This document shows, in pieces, positions 1-10,345 of a stretch of 64,000 nt of DNA. The position numbers were made by a program, and so were the translations under genes. The stretch is from Dehalococcoidia bacterium. GTDB taxonomy: Bacteria; Chloroflexota; Dehalococcoidia; UBA2979. The notes under the pieces were generated by a model. That model worked only from the letters and a program-made list of their open reading frames with translations, was not told the origin of the DNA and ran no database searches. The stretch is from contig JAPYRK010000003.1 in assembly GCA_029941115.1 (NCBI GenBank), positions 54,536-118,535 on the forward strand, given 5' to 3'. Each line of letters begins with the position of its first letter. The first letter of the stretch is position 1.

Positions 1-1
1 G

Positions 2-397
2 AATTTTCTTGGACATATGCACAATGCCGAGACCCCTCTACTCCTAACTCTTTCTCTAATCCATGATGACAAGGTTGATCCTGGCTCGATAATTCGTGAG
101 ATTGATGAAATAATTTTGTCACTTCACGCGTCGTCGATAGATCCCGACCTGCTAGTTAGAGCTAAAACTAAGGTACGATCTGGACTTTATGGATTGCTGT
201 CGGGATCTGGCTACCCTAGATTTGGAATATCGGATCTTTTATGTTCGTTTGAGTTGCTCGAAGGAGATGCTTCGTTAGCAAGTAGCATTCCTCAGAGGTT
301 TGATGCGATTGAGATTGCTGATCTCAATCGCGTGGCTAAAGAGTATTTGGCTCCTTCAAATCGCACGGTGATAAAACTTGAAGCAGGTGCCAAATGA
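2..397 (+). CDS. M16-family (insulinase-like) peptidase, C-terminal fragment truncated by window start
   Basis: Reading frame open from window edge; followed directly, with 4-bp overlap, by a second M16-like protein; C-terminal M16-like sequence (LNRVAKEYLAPSNRTVIKL). Confidence 0.7.
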   Translation, partial: NFLGHMHNAETPLLLTLSLIHDDKVDPGSIIREIDEIILSLHASSIDPDLLVRAKTKVRSGLYGLLSGSGYPRFGISDLLCSFELLEGDASLASSIPQRFDAIEIADLNRVAKEYLAPSNRTVIKLEAGAK

Positions 398-1743
398 CGA
401 GCAATCTCGGTTTGCCTCCCAAGCCCACCTTGGGTTCTATTAGACCCTTCACGCCTAACGGTAGGGAACGATTTTCTCTTGATAATGGTATGCAGGTGTC
501 GATGTTCGAGCTTGGAAGCGCTCCACTGGTTTATTTACGTCTGGTTATTCAGACACAACCGAGCGCTGACGCGAATTTATCTTGGATCGAGAAATATGTA
601 GCCGAATACATGGGAGAAGGCACAACTGATCTGGACGCAGATTTATTTGCTGAAGCTTTTGCTGCCATTGGTGGTCAGTTACATATTTTCGCCGATGACA
701 CCTCTACGAATTTTTCAGCCACGGTGCCCTCTGAGTTTATGGTCGAAGCTCTGAACTTGGTTTCAATGGCTGCGTTGCGGCCCGAGTTTCCTGAAAGCGA
801 GGCTGAGCGACTTCAGACCAACTTATTAAGAGAGCTCGATCTGTCTAAAGATCAACCACAAGTTAATGCGGCAGAAGGTTTTCGGAAAGCTCTATATGGA
901 TCGAGTCATCCGTTTGGGAGATTACTGCCTCGGCGAGAAAATTTACTGGACTTTACTCCAGAGATTGCAGCAAGCTACTCGAAAGCACATCATGTCTCCA
1001 ATAGAGCCCACTTATACATAAGTGGGCAATTTGACCGTAGCTTAGTCAAAGGAGCTGTTGAGAAGAATTTTGCTAGCTGGGTGCAGGGATCTTCTTCAAG
1101 CAGCAGTTTGTCAGCGGCGAGCCCGTCCCATCAGACAGTTTTATTTGATCGTCCGGGAGCGGAGCAGTCAACCATTTATTGGGGTTTACCAATATCACAT
1201 CCTGGGGATGCGAGCTGGATTGGTCTTGAAGTACTGAATGCGCTTCTGGGAGGTTCCTTTCACTCACGGATAACTCTCAATATCCGTGAAGACAAAGGCT
1301 ATACCTATTCTCCACGGTCGATGATGACAGCAAGGGCCGAGGATGGGATTTGGTTGCAAGTGGCGGATGTGACTACTGATGTAACCGCGCCGGCACTGAG
1401 TGAGATTTTTAAGGAGATTATGTCCGCCCGAGAAGCGGCGCCGACCACTGATGAGCTTGAGGCGATTAAGCAGTATATGATCGGCTCTTTTGTCAGAGAA
1501 ATGTCTGAGTCTGGCTCACGAATGGGGCATTTTATGTTCTCGGATAGGCACAACCTGTCTGACTCTGAGGACGCATTGTATATAGATCGTGTTCAGGGTA
1601 TTTTGCCGGAAGATTTGCGTATGCTCGCTGAGCAGTTTATTGATCCGAACCGTATGACACTTTCTGTTGTGGGTGATGCTCAAAAGATTAAAGATGAGCT
1701 TGAGAAATTAGAGATCTTGGCTTCGGTTGAGATAGCTGTCTAA
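394..1743 (+). CDS. M16-family peptidase-like protein
   Basis: NGMQVSMFELGSAPLVYLRLVIQ, GGSFHSRITLNIREDKGYTYSPRS motif typical of M16 C-terminal domain. Confidence 0.88.
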   Translation: MTSNLGLPPKPTLGSIRPFTPNGRERFSLDNGMQVSMFELGSAPLVYLRLVIQTQPSADANLSWIEKYVAEYMGEGTTDLDADLFAEAFAAIGGQLHIFADDTSTNFSATVPSEFMVEALNLVSMAALRPEFPESEAERLQTNLLRELDLSKDQPQVNAAEGFRKALYGSSHPFGRLLPRRENLLDFTPEIAASYSKAHHVSNRAHLYISGQFDRSLVKGAVEKNFASWVQGSSSSSSLSAASPSHQTVLFDRPGAEQSTIYWGLPISHPGDASWIGLEVLNALLGGSFHSRITLNIREDKGYTYSPRSMMTARAEDGIWLQVADVTTDVTAPALSEIFKEIMSAREAAPTTDELEAIKQYMIGSFVREMSESGSRMGHFMFSDRHNLSDSEDALYIDRVQGILPEDLRMLAEQFIDPNRMTLSVVGDAQKIKDELEKLEILASVEIAV

Positions 1744-1802
1744 CTGACTAAAAGCTAAGGAGTTTTTGTATTAGTTCGAGTCAGAAGAAGACTTTTTTTG
1801 AG

Positions 1803-3011
1803 TTGTGGAGATTGCTGTTTTGGCCCGTGTACGGGCCCACATTTCTAATTTCAGCTGGGCAAGGGGCTATCTTGCCGATTATTCCGCTCGTCGCGAGAGA
1901 TCTTGAAGCATCCTTGGCTCTAGCCGGTTTAATTGCAGCATTTAGAGGGCTTGGAAACAATATATTTGATATTCCAGCTGGAATGATAGCTGGGCGGTTT
2001 GGCGAAAAAATATCCATGATATTTGCTGGAGTTATCTTACTCATATCTGCCTTTTTTGCAATAGTGGCGATGCAATTAGTAGAGTTATCTGTGGTCTGGG
2101 CACTCATTTGTTTTTCCTGCACTATTTTTACACTGGGAGCCGCATCATCTCTTTGGCAGGTGGCGCGACTTATTTTCGTCACTCAGGTGTGTCCGGAGGA
2201 TCAACGTGGACGCGGGATTTCATTGGTAGGTGGATTTACGAGAGCAGGAAGATTCGTAGGTCCTTTACTCGCAGCAATTTGTTACGGTTTTTATGGTCTT
2301 GAGTCAGCCTTTTTGATCTTCGCTATTTTTATTTTTCTCTCACTGATATTGGTTCTCAGATATGTATGGAACACCGGCGCTGCAGAAGAGAGAGAATCAA
2401 GTTCGATCGGAGAAATAGTGACCGTTTTGAAAAGCTATCGGACGGTTTTTGGAAGTGTCGGGCTCGCTGTAGTTTTACTAGCAGTCGCCCGTCACTCCAG
2501 AGATATTTTTTGGCCTTTATGGGGAAGCGAAATTGGCCTAAGTGCTCAGGAAATATCGGTAATCATGGGACTGGCCTATGCGGTTGATACTATTCCCTTC
2601 TACTTCGCGGGAATTGTCATGGATAAGTTTGGTCGCAAGGCTGCTGCTGTGCCATGTTTGTTTATTCTTTCTATCACCGCTTTTGGTTTAATTTTCACCG
2701 ATACATTTTTTGAGATGCTAGTTATCTGTGTAATTAGTGGATTTGGTAACGGATTGGGTAGTGGAATAGTAATGACAATCGGCGCTGATTTATCTCCGAT
2801 TCGTGGCCGTGGAGAATTCCTTGGGGCATGGAGATTGATTGCCGATACTGGCCAAAGCGGTGGGCAACTAATGCTTGGCCCTCTAGCCGCACTAACGTCC
2901 CTAGGAGTAGCGATTGGGGGTGTCGGATTTCTGGGTCTGTTTGGTGTGCTTACTTTTTTGTTTTTTGCGCGCGAACCGCAAGTATTTCATTCATCAAAAT
3001 CTCGCGAGTAA
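1803..3011 (+). CDS. MFS transporter
   Basis: About 12 hydrophobic segments; AGMIAGRFGEK and MDKFGRKAA loop motifs. Confidence 0.88.
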   Translation: MWRLLFWPVYGPTFLISAGQGAILPIIPLVARDLEASLALAGLIAAFRGLGNNIFDIPAGMIAGRFGEKISMIFAGVILLISAFFAIVAMQLVELSVVWALICFSCTIFTLGAASSLWQVARLIFVTQVCPEDQRGRGISLVGGFTRAGRFVGPLLAAICYGFYGLESAFLIFAIFIFLSLILVLRYVWNTGAAEERESSSIGEIVTVLKSYRTVFGSVGLAVVLLAVARHSRDIFWPLWGSEIGLSAQEISVIMGLAYAVDTIPFYFAGIVMDKFGRKAAAVPCLFILSITAFGLIFTDTFFEMLVICVISGFGNGLGSGIVMTIGADLSPIRGRGEFLGAWRLIADTGQSGGQLMLGPLAALTSLGVAIGGVGFLGLFGVLTFLFFAREPQVFHSSKSRE

Positions 3012-3012
3012 A

Positions 3013-3684
3013 TTATTTGATTGGCAAATTAAAGAAATCTTGGTCTCCATCCGCGACTTTCCACATATACCAAGCGCCGGCTGAACAGTATGGACGCCAG
3101 TTCTCACCAATTTCAGATGCTTTTTTGGGTGTAACTGTCTCACCAATTTGATAAGCAATTTGCATTCCGTTTCGTACCCCAAGATCACCCACCGGTAGAA
3201 TATTTGGGCGTCGGAGCTGCGACATTAAAAACATATGAGCCGACCATTCTCCTAGTCCGTGAACATTGGTAATTTTCTCTATGACTTCTGAGTCTGGAAG
3301 TGTTTGCAGGATTTGGAAGTCTATTTGCCTCTCAGATACGTGCTCCGCGAGGCTTCGGAGATAAGATATTTTTTGCCGAGAAATTCCAGCGTCGCGGAAT
3401 ACTGAGTCAGAGCTTTTGAGCACCTGATTGGGTGTTGGATACCCCGATTCCATAGTTTTCTTGTAAGAGTTTAACCAGCGAGCCTGAATGGCTTGTGCTG
3501 CCGATCCTGCAAGCTGTTGAAAAAGAATTGTTCGGCACAGGCTTGACCAGCCGTCATGTATCGGAGGGCTCGGGAGATATTGTCCATATTTTGTAATTAG
3601 TAAATTGAGGACAGGATCTATCTTACCTAAATAGGCCGCAGCTTTTTTTGCCCATCTGACCCGTGGGTACCCAAGATTAGTCAT
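3013..3684 (-). CDS. DNA-3-methyladenine glycosylase II-like (HhH-GPD) protein
   Basis: LCRTILFQQLAGSAAQAIQARW, ITNVHGLGEWSAHMFLMSQLRRPNILPVGDLGVRNG (HhH-GPD motif). Confidence 0.9.
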   Translation of the reverse strand: MTNLGYPRVRWAKKAAAYLGKIDPVLNLLITKYGQYLPSPPIHDGWSSLCRTILFQQLAGSAAQAIQARWLNSYKKTMESGYPTPNQVLKSSDSVFRDAGISRQKISYLRSLAEHVSERQIDFQILQTLPDSEVIEKITNVHGLGEWSAHMFLMSQLRRPNILPVGDLGVRNGMQIAYQIGETVTPKKASEIGENWRPYCSAGAWYMWKVADGDQDFFNLPIK

Positions 3685-3713
3685 ATGATTAATATTATCT
3701 GATTTACAGACTG

Positions 3714-4727
3714 TTGAAAGAGAAAATCAAGGATTTAGTAATGCAAAAAACTTTTTTACATTCTATGAAAGACGTATCGAGATTTTCGCTAGGAGGCGGT
3801 GGAATTGGTCAGGTCTGGGGAGCAACCACCAGAGAGGAGGCGGTTGAAGTGCTTAGGGCTGCTGTTACTGAAGGAATTACATTAATTGATCTTGCGCCCT
3901 CATACGGAAATGGAGAGGCAGAAAATGTGTTTGGTGAAGCATTTAACGGCCAACTGCCTGAAAATCTCTACGTAACAACCAAATGTAGACTTGGTTCACC
4001 TGATCCGTCTGACGTTTATTCGGATCTGTATCGAAGCCTTGAACAGTCGCTCACGAGGATGCGTGTGTCTAAGGTAGACCTAATGATTCTTCACGGCATG
4101 ATTATTCCAGACGACGTGCAAGGTGTTGACAAGAAGTTCGAGTCGGGCACCCCACTTTCTTTATACCGAAGTCGCGTACGTGGTGCTTTTCAAAAGCTTA
4201 AGGAAGAGGGTCTAATTGGGAATTGGGGTATAACTGGCATAGGAGTTCCGTCAACACTTCTTGAAGTCATTAATGACGTCAGGACAGGAGACGAACCAGC
4301 ACCTTCAGTTATACAGGTCATCACAAACTTATTAGATTCCCCTGGTAACCTGAAGCGCTACTCGGAGCCTGCGATTCCTCGAAAGTTAATAGGGGCTGCA
4401 AAACTTGCCACTATGGGCACTATGGGTATTCGTGCAGTACAGGCCGGAGCTCTGACGTCTAAAATCGATCGCGATTTAGCAGAGGATCACCCAGATCTGG
4501 TTGATTTTCAAAGAGCGACAATATTTAGGCAAATAGCCGAACGGGTAGGGGATTCTCCAGCACGTTTAGCTCATAGATACGCTTTGGCAATGCCGGGTGT
4601 TGACACTGTTGTATTAGGCGTAAAGAATCGTCAGGAATTAGCCGAATGTATTGAGGCTGAGCGAGAGGGTCCTTTGAGTCTGCAGCTTTGCACTGAAATT
4701 GATATTGCGGTTAAGCGGCTCACCTGA
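3714..4727 (+). CDS. aldo/keto reductase
   Basis: TLIDLAPSYGNGEAENVFGEA, KVDLMILHG, C-terminal AKR pattern; true start may be ATG at 3741. Confidence 0.9.
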   Translation: MKEKIKDLVMQKTFLHSMKDVSRFSLGGGGIGQVWGATTREEAVEVLRAAVTEGITLIDLAPSYGNGEAENVFGEAFNGQLPENLYVTTKCRLGSPDPSDVYSDLYRSLEQSLTRMRVSKVDLMILHGMIIPDDVQGVDKKFESGTPLSLYRSRVRGAFQKLKEEGLIGNWGITGIGVPSTLLEVINDVRTGDEPAPSVIQVITNLLDSPGNLKRYSEPAIPRKLIGAAKLATMGTMGIRAVQAGALTSKIDRDLAEDHPDLVDFQRATIFRQIAERVGDSPARLAHRYALAMPGVDTVVLGVKNRQELAECIEAEREGPLSLQLCTEIDIAVKRLT

Positions 4728-4735
4728 CCCGTGAC

Positions 4736-5704
4736 TTATTTGTAGTCGTTTGCAAAGATTGCTGCTCCAATTAGCGGGGCGTTCCCGCTAAGACTTGTTT
4801 GATATATGGGTAGAGAATCTTTATATCGCGGCAGAGCTGTTTCCTTAGTTTTTTGCAGTAGTTCGGTCCACCAAGGGGCTAATCCTTCGATAACACCACC
4901 ACCTAGAATTAGCGCCTCCGGATCAAACAGTGCTAGCAAACTTGCCAGGCCCGACGAAAGATTATTCACTACGTCTGAGATGATTTCCGTGGCCAGTGGA
5001 TCATTTCTTTTAGCAGCGGTAACGACGTCAGCCGCTGTAATTAGTCGATCAACCTTGCGAAGGATACTATTTGGAGCATATTGGAGCTTTTTTTGTGCTA
5101 TGTCTGCGATCGCTGAGCCAGAGCTTGAGCCCTCTAGGCAGCCCTTGCAGCCGTTCTCGCAGGATCTTCCACCCCGGTTAATTATGATATGACCGGCTTC
5201 TCCCGCACCACTGTTGTGTCCGACAACGAGTTTTCCGTTCGTCATGAGCCCAGCCCCTATGCCCGTGCTCACCGTGAGATAAATTATATTCAATTTGTCT
5301 TTGTGAGTTCCAATTCGTGACTCCGCCAAAACCGCCATTGCCCCATCATGAGCTGTGACTGTAGGTGACCCGATTTTAGTTTGCAGGTATTGACTGACTC
5401 CGAATCCGTCCCAATTCGGTAAATTGGGTGACATGTCGTAGATACCCTCGTATATAGAAATTGGTCCGGCTGAAGCTACCCCTAAAGGTGTTGTCTTGAG
5501 ATTGACTTGTTGTCTTTTAGCGATGTCAATGATGTTTAGGGCGAGTTCGTCCATGGCGGAATAAAATCCACGCTCGGGCTTCGTCTTAAACTTGATACTG
5601 TCAAGTATAGAAACAGTTGAATCTGAAACAGATAAGACGGCAGCTCGAATTGATGTACCGCCGATATCCGCTGCAAGCACTATTCGCTTAGTTGAGTCAG
5701 TCAT
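4736..5704 (-). CDS. ROK-family sugar kinase / glucokinase-like
   Basis: ADIGGTSIRAAV, GTGIGAGL-type motif, GEAGHIIINRGGRSCENGCKGCLEGSSSG (ROK zinc motif). Confidence 0.93.
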   Translation of the reverse strand: MTDSTKRIVLAADIGGTSIRAAVLSVSDSTVSILDSIKFKTKPERGFYSAMDELALNIIDIAKRQQVNLKTTPLGVASAGPISIYEGIYDMSPNLPNWDGFGVSQYLQTKIGSPTVTAHDGAMAVLAESRIGTHKDKLNIIYLTVSTGIGAGLMTNGKLVVGHNSGAGEAGHIIINRGGRSCENGCKGCLEGSSSGSAIADIAQKKLQYAPNSILRKVDRLITAADVVTAAKRNDPLATEIISDVVNNLSSGLASLLALFDPEALILGGGVIEGLAPWWTELLQKTKETALPRYKDSLPIYQTSLSGNAPLIGAAIFANDYK

Positions 5705-5759
5705 CTTTTTAGTTATCCCAAAATGTTACAATTTTTAACAGTTTCGACAGGTTAAAATA

Positions 5760-6797
5760 TTGTCAATTTCCCTAATTGGTTTCATAATACAGAAAGTTAA
5801 GACCGCGGGTGTATTTGCGGGGCTAGGCATTGCTCTTTTAGTCTTCTTGTCAGGCTGCTCACTAATCAATGATTCGTCAATTGTCAGCCAAGAGCAAGTT
5901 GATTCGATCAATAAGGAGTCCGCCGGCCCTGGTATTAGACCTCTCGAGATTTTGTCCATTACAGAGGAACTCTCGGGTGACGGTTATCCGGCCTTCATAT
6001 CCGTGGACGAGCAATATCGAGTAATTTTGGGAACTCCTGATCTCGCAATTGGAACACAACGGCTGTCATTTTTGATATATGGGCCAGATGGACCAATGGA
6101 TCTTCCTCATCTCGACGTGAGAATTATGGCTGTCAAAGATTATGGGCAGTATGGAGAGGGTGATGTGGTTCGAATGAAATATTTGTCGGGTAGCGCCGCC
6201 TCTGAAATGGGTATTTATGTTGGTTCTCTCACCCTAGAGCAGTCCGGTGATTATCTGATGCAGATTGCGGTGCCTACTCGTGCCTCATCTGACCCTCGTG
6301 AGATAGCGATCAGTCTAGTTGCTCGAGAAGATCCAGCAGCCATTACGACAAATATGAAAGCGCCATTGAGCAAAAATTTAACGTTGAATGACAAGCCGAT
6401 TACCGAACTGACGACAGGCCTTAATCCAAATGTTGGTTTGTATCGAGAAACTGTAGCCGATGCGGTTAAGAAACAGAGACCGATAGTATTAATTTTTGCG
6501 TCTCCGGGATTCTGTGTGAGTCCAATGTGTGGGTCACAAGTAGAGATAATCTCTGCCTTGTTTGAAGTTTATGGTGAGGAAACTGCTTTTATTCATATCG
6601 ACACGTATGCCGATCCCCACAAAGCGATGGAGAATCCTGATATCGCACAGCGCAATCCAATTTTGGCAGACTGGGGGATTGTTAGCGATCAGGTAGTCTA
6701 TCTAATCAATCGTGACGGACTAATTTTCGCGCGTTTCGAGGGTTTTAGTCCATATGCAGAATTGGAAGCATCGATCCAAACACTAATTACCAACTGA
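5760..6797 (+). CDS. putative lipoprotein with C-terminal thioredoxin-fold-like domain
   Basis: Lipobox-like FLSGC after a hydrophobic segment; PIVLIFASPGFCVSPMCGSQVEII...VVYLINRDGLIFARFEG thioredoxin-like pattern; start codon uncertain. Confidence 0.65.
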   Translation: MSISLIGFIIQKVKTAGVFAGLGIALLVFLSGCSLINDSSIVSQEQVDSINKESAGPGIRPLEILSITEELSGDGYPAFISVDEQYRVILGTPDLAIGTQRLSFLIYGPDGPMDLPHLDVRIMAVKDYGQYGEGDVVRMKYLSGSAASEMGIYVGSLTLEQSGDYLMQIAVPTRASSDPREIAISLVAREDPAAITTNMKAPLSKNLTLNDKPITELTTGLNPNVGLYRETVADAVKKQRPIVLIFASPGFCVSPMCGSQVEIISALFEVYGEETAFIHIDTYADPHKAMENPDIAQRNPILADWGIVSDQVVYLINRDGLIFARFEGFSPYAELEASIQTLITN

Positions 6798-6842
6798 TGG
6801 TGCTCGACTATTGAGACCGATAGGCTGTATCCTGTTCTTTGT

Positions 6843-6918
6843 GTCGAGATAGCTCAGCTGGTAGAGCATTGCCCTGAAAAGGCAAGGGTCGGCGGTTCGA
6901 GCCCGCCTCTCGACACCA
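6843..6918 (+). tRNA. tRNA-Phe (anticodon GAA), CCA encoded
   Basis: Acceptor GTCGAGA/TCTCGAC, D-stem GCTC/GAGC, anticodon stem TTGCC-CTGAAAA-GGCAA, T-loop GGTTCGAGCC, encoded ACCA 3' end. Confidence 0.97.
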
Positions 6919-6959
6919 TTTGATTTCGGAGAGCAAATAGTTTTTCTCTGAGGATTCAC

Positions 6960-8186
6960 ATGATAAGTCTTCGGATAACTGTATTTATTTTGATGGCAGC
7001 AGTCTTTGTTGCATCATGTAGTGATGACTCCGGAGTGATCACTACCAAGATTTCTGGTATGCAATCGTCAGACCAAGTGAACTCTGGAGCAGTAACGTCC
7101 AGTCCCACCGCCAAACCGGTTGCTACCGTCAGTACTTTGACGGCTATGACTGTGTCGACTGCGACTCAAGTGCCCACTGCACCAGCGACAATGGTTCCAG
7201 ACAATAGTGTCGATGATTTAGCTGTCGGACCTAAAATATATGAAGCTCCAGCTGAGTCGAGACAAGATCGGCTGTTTATACCGATTAGCAATCTGTTTGT
7301 TGATTTCACGGTCTACAAAGGAGTACCTGAGACTATCTACCAAGAGGTTAGTCAGGCTATTTTGACGGCCGCTAATACTTTACCTTTACCGGCCGGGATT
7401 TTTAGAGACCCGGGGCACTTATTTGTGGCTATTTGGCATCGCGGGATGACGAATTTTGAAGCTGTTGTGACCCATCGATGCGAATATACGCCGAGTCCCT
7501 CTCCTGAGACCTGTCAAAATGAGTTGATGGTGCCGATGAATGCGCAATCACAAGGGATTGCCTTGTTGGCCCGCAGCCCTGCTCGGTTTGAGATCGTGTG
7601 GCCAACTTTGGACCAGCACGATTTCATGCCAACCAGTTATTGGATACCAGCCTCTCATGAATGGGTACACCTTTTTCAATTAGCTCACACGATTAATAAG
7701 GGTGAAGTAGATAAATCGCTCGCCGATGTTCCGCTAACCGGTCCAATCTGGCTACATGAGGGCACGGCAGATTATTTGGGTGCGTTGATTGGAGACAAGC
7801 ATGGCGGCGTTAATTTTGGAGAGGTCATGAGTGAATATATTCGAAGTTCCCATGATGCCTTTGTGAGCAGTGACTTGGATCCAGAATTAATTCTTCGTAG
7901 TTGTGAATCACCGGCCGACCAAGTCAACGCCGAACTTCGCGGCGATTTCTGGCAATGCCCAAGTGGCAGAGTCGCAATGGCATATCTGATGTACAAGATT
8001 GGTGCCACCACAATAAATGAGGTGAAGGCTTTTTATCTAGACTTGGATCAATACACTTGGTCCGAGTCGTTCACAAGAAATTATGGCAGATCCCCCGACC
8101 AATTCTATAAGGAATTTGCTGATTTTATGGAGATGTCTTTTGAACTAAAGCTCGCATTTATTAGCCAGCCTGATATCTCTCAATAA
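6960..8186 (+). CDS. putative lipoprotein with gluzincin-type metallopeptidase motif
   Basis: Signal peptide with lipobox (FVASC); HEWVH (HExxH) followed by WLHEGTADY. Confidence 0.7.
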   Translation: MISLRITVFILMAAVFVASCSDDSGVITTKISGMQSSDQVNSGAVTSSPTAKPVATVSTLTAMTVSTATQVPTAPATMVPDNSVDDLAVGPKIYEAPAESRQDRLFIPISNLFVDFTVYKGVPETIYQEVSQAILTAANTLPLPAGIFRDPGHLFVAIWHRGMTNFEAVVTHRCEYTPSPSPETCQNELMVPMNAQSQGIALLARSPARFEIVWPTLDQHDFMPTSYWIPASHEWVHLFQLAHTINKGEVDKSLADVPLTGPIWLHEGTADYLGALIGDKHGGVNFGEVMSEYIRSSHDAFVSSDLDPELILRSCESPADQVNAELRGDFWQCPSGRVAMAYLMYKIGATTINEVKAFYLDLDQYTWSESFTRNYGRSPDQFYKEFADFMEMSFELKLAFISQPDISQ

Positions 8187-8196
8187 GTCAAGGATC

Positions 8197-8964
8197 TTAT
8201 CCACGTCCGATGTAGGGCATGGACGTAGCCATCACGGTCATGAACTGTACGTTAGCGTCCAAGGGAAGATTTACCATGTAGAGTACAGCCTCGGATACTG
8301 CCGAAACGTTCATTGTGGGTTCGGTTTTTATGGTTCCGTCAGGCTGCGCAACACCTGATTCCATGCGTTGAGTCATTTCGGTCGCAGCATTTCCGATATC
8401 GATTTGACCGCATGCGATATTGTACTTTCGGCCATCAAGCGATGTGGATTTGGTAAGTCCTGTAATCGCGTGCTTTGTTGACGTGTAGGGAGCGGAATTT
8501 GGTCTTGGTCTATCCGCCGATATGGACCCATTATTTATAATTCGACCCCCTTGGGGTTTTTGTACCTTCATTAATCTGAATGCTGCCTGGGTGCATAGAA
8601 AAGTACCAGATAGGTTGATATTTACAACTTTTTCCCAATCAGTGAAGTCTAAATCCTCCAGAGAGGTACTTGGCGCCCCAATTCCCGCATTATTGAAGAG
8701 AATATCCAGTCGACCGTGTTTTTTTTGAATTACTTCAAACAAATTCTCGACCGATTCTTTGTTCGAGATGTCCGCTTCGATAATACACGCACGATCGTAA
8801 TTTTCTTCAGACATATTTCTGGTTTCTTCGAGTGTATTTTTGTGCCTTCCACTGAGGACGACCTGATATCCGGCCTTGAGTAGTGTCAGGGTCGTTGCTC
8901 GGCCGACTCCAGACCCGGCACCGGTAATGAGGACGATCTTGTTTACGCTAGGATTAATTGACAT
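8197..8964 (-). CDS. short-chain dehydrogenase/reductase
   Basis: [10 protein letters not shown] Rossmann motif, NNAG, S...YTSTK active site. Confidence 0.93.
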   Translation of the reverse strand: MSINPSVNKIVLITGAGSGVGRATTLTLLKAGYQVVLSGRHKNTLEETRNMSEENYDRACIIEADISNKESVENLFEVIQKKHGRLDILFNNAGIGAPSTSLEDLDFTDWEKVVNINLSGTFLCTQAAFRLMKVQKPQGGRIINNGSISADRPRPNSAPYTSTKHAITGLTKSTSLDGRKYNIACGQIDIGNAATEMTQRMESGVAQPDGTIKTEPTMNVSAVSEAVLYMVNLPLDANVQFMTVMATSMPYIGRG

Positions 8965-9059
8965 GGAATACTCCTTAGTTATGTGTTTTGATATTTTGTG
9001 AAAGTTGATCCTCTAGTTTAGGCTCTATTGTGTGGTTAATATCTTTTTTTGGAGACACT

Positions 9060-10280
9060 ATGTCAGAAAATATGGCGACGAATGATACAAGTGACAGAAT
9101 TCAGAGATCGGCTCTAACCGGTGTTCGTATTCTAGATATGACTCGATATCAGCAAGGCCCGTTTGCAACGGTTCTATTGTCAGATATGGGTGCTGAGATT
9201 ATTAAGGTTGAAGAGCCCGGAGGTGAACCTGGTCGAGCAACTGGTTTGGGCCCTGATGGATTTTCGGCTTATTTCGAAGCCCACAACCGTGGAAAAAAAA
9301 GTATGACACTCGATCTACGAACGGATGATGCACGTGAGGTCATTAGGAGACTTCTTCCCAGTTGTGAGGTTGTCATTGAAAATTTTCGTCCAGGCACAAT
9401 GGAAAAGTGGGGATTGGGATACGAGGATCTAAAGAAAATAGTTCCCGATATTATTTTGGCATCTGGTTCGTCTTGGGGGAGAAACGGCCCCCGCGGACAT
9501 TTACCAGGGTACGATCATGTCGGGCAAGCCTTTAGCGGCATAATGGTTGAGCAGGGCGGTGGCCCGAACAAAACACCTCATGCACTTATAGGTGGATTCG
9601 CAGACCAGATCGGGGCAATGCTTTTAGCATTTGGCGTAAGTTCTGCTTTAGTTGCAAAGCACACGTTTGGAATCGGGCAGCATATCGACGTCTCACTTAT
9701 AGGAGCAATGACAGCTCTGCAGTCTATGCAGCTCACGCGTTACTTGCGAACGGGACAGCAATTGGGCTTCGAAGAGAGACGTGCGGCAACATATACTCAT
9801 TATCTGTGCTCAGACGAGAAGTATGTCGCAATCGCTGCGAATACTCAGAGATTTTGGACTAGGCTTTGTGAAGCTATTGAGAGAGTTGACCTTTCTCTTG
9901 ATGATCGCTTTGTAGATCCGTTTGGGAGGGCAGATAACAAAGACGATCTGGTTTCTGAGCTATCTGAAATCTTCATTTCTAAAAGTTCTGAATACTGGGT
10001 TAAGGCACTCACTGAAGCCGATGTGCCGAATTCGATGGTGATGGGGTATAAGGAACTCTCAACTGACGAGCAAATGTGGTCCAACGGCTATTTACAGGAG
10101 ATATCAAGCGTTAATTTAGGCAAGATGACTGTTCCTGGCCCTCCTATTCGGATGAGTGAGACTCCTTGTCAGATACAAGGTTCTGGGCCTGAGCTAGGAT
10201 TTAGTACAGAAGAACTATTGGTTGACCTAGGTTATAGCTGGGACGAAATTTCGAGTATGCGAGAAAATAACGTGATTTAA
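9060..10280 (+). CDS. CaiB/BaiF-type CoA transferase family III
   Basis: GVRILDMTRYQQGPFATVLLSDMGAEIIKVEEPGGEPGR; VVIENFRPGTMEKWGLGYEDL. Confidence 0.93.
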   Translation: MSENMATNDTSDRIQRSALTGVRILDMTRYQQGPFATVLLSDMGAEIIKVEEPGGEPGRATGLGPDGFSAYFEAHNRGKKSMTLDLRTDDAREVIRRLLPSCEVVIENFRPGTMEKWGLGYEDLKKIVPDIILASGSSWGRNGPRGHLPGYDHVGQAFSGIMVEQGGGPNKTPHALIGGFADQIGAMLLAFGVSSALVAKHTFGIGQHIDVSLIGAMTALQSMQLTRYLRTGQQLGFEERRAATYTHYLCSDEKYVAIAANTQRFWTRLCEAIERVDLSLDDRFVDPFGRADNKDDLVSELSEIFISKSSEYWVKALTEADVPNSMVMGYKELSTDEQMWSNGYLQEISSVNLGKMTVPGPPIRMSETPCQIQGSGPELGFSTEELLVDLGYSWDEISSMRENNVI

Positions 10281-10345
10281 TGATGTGCTAGCAAGCAACA
10301 TGGTTTTATAGGCGAGGTTTTGCACTACGAAGATTGGGAAGAAAA

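Noticed and set aside
1781-2182. 133-aa minus-strand ORF
   Set aside because: Antisense to MFS transporter
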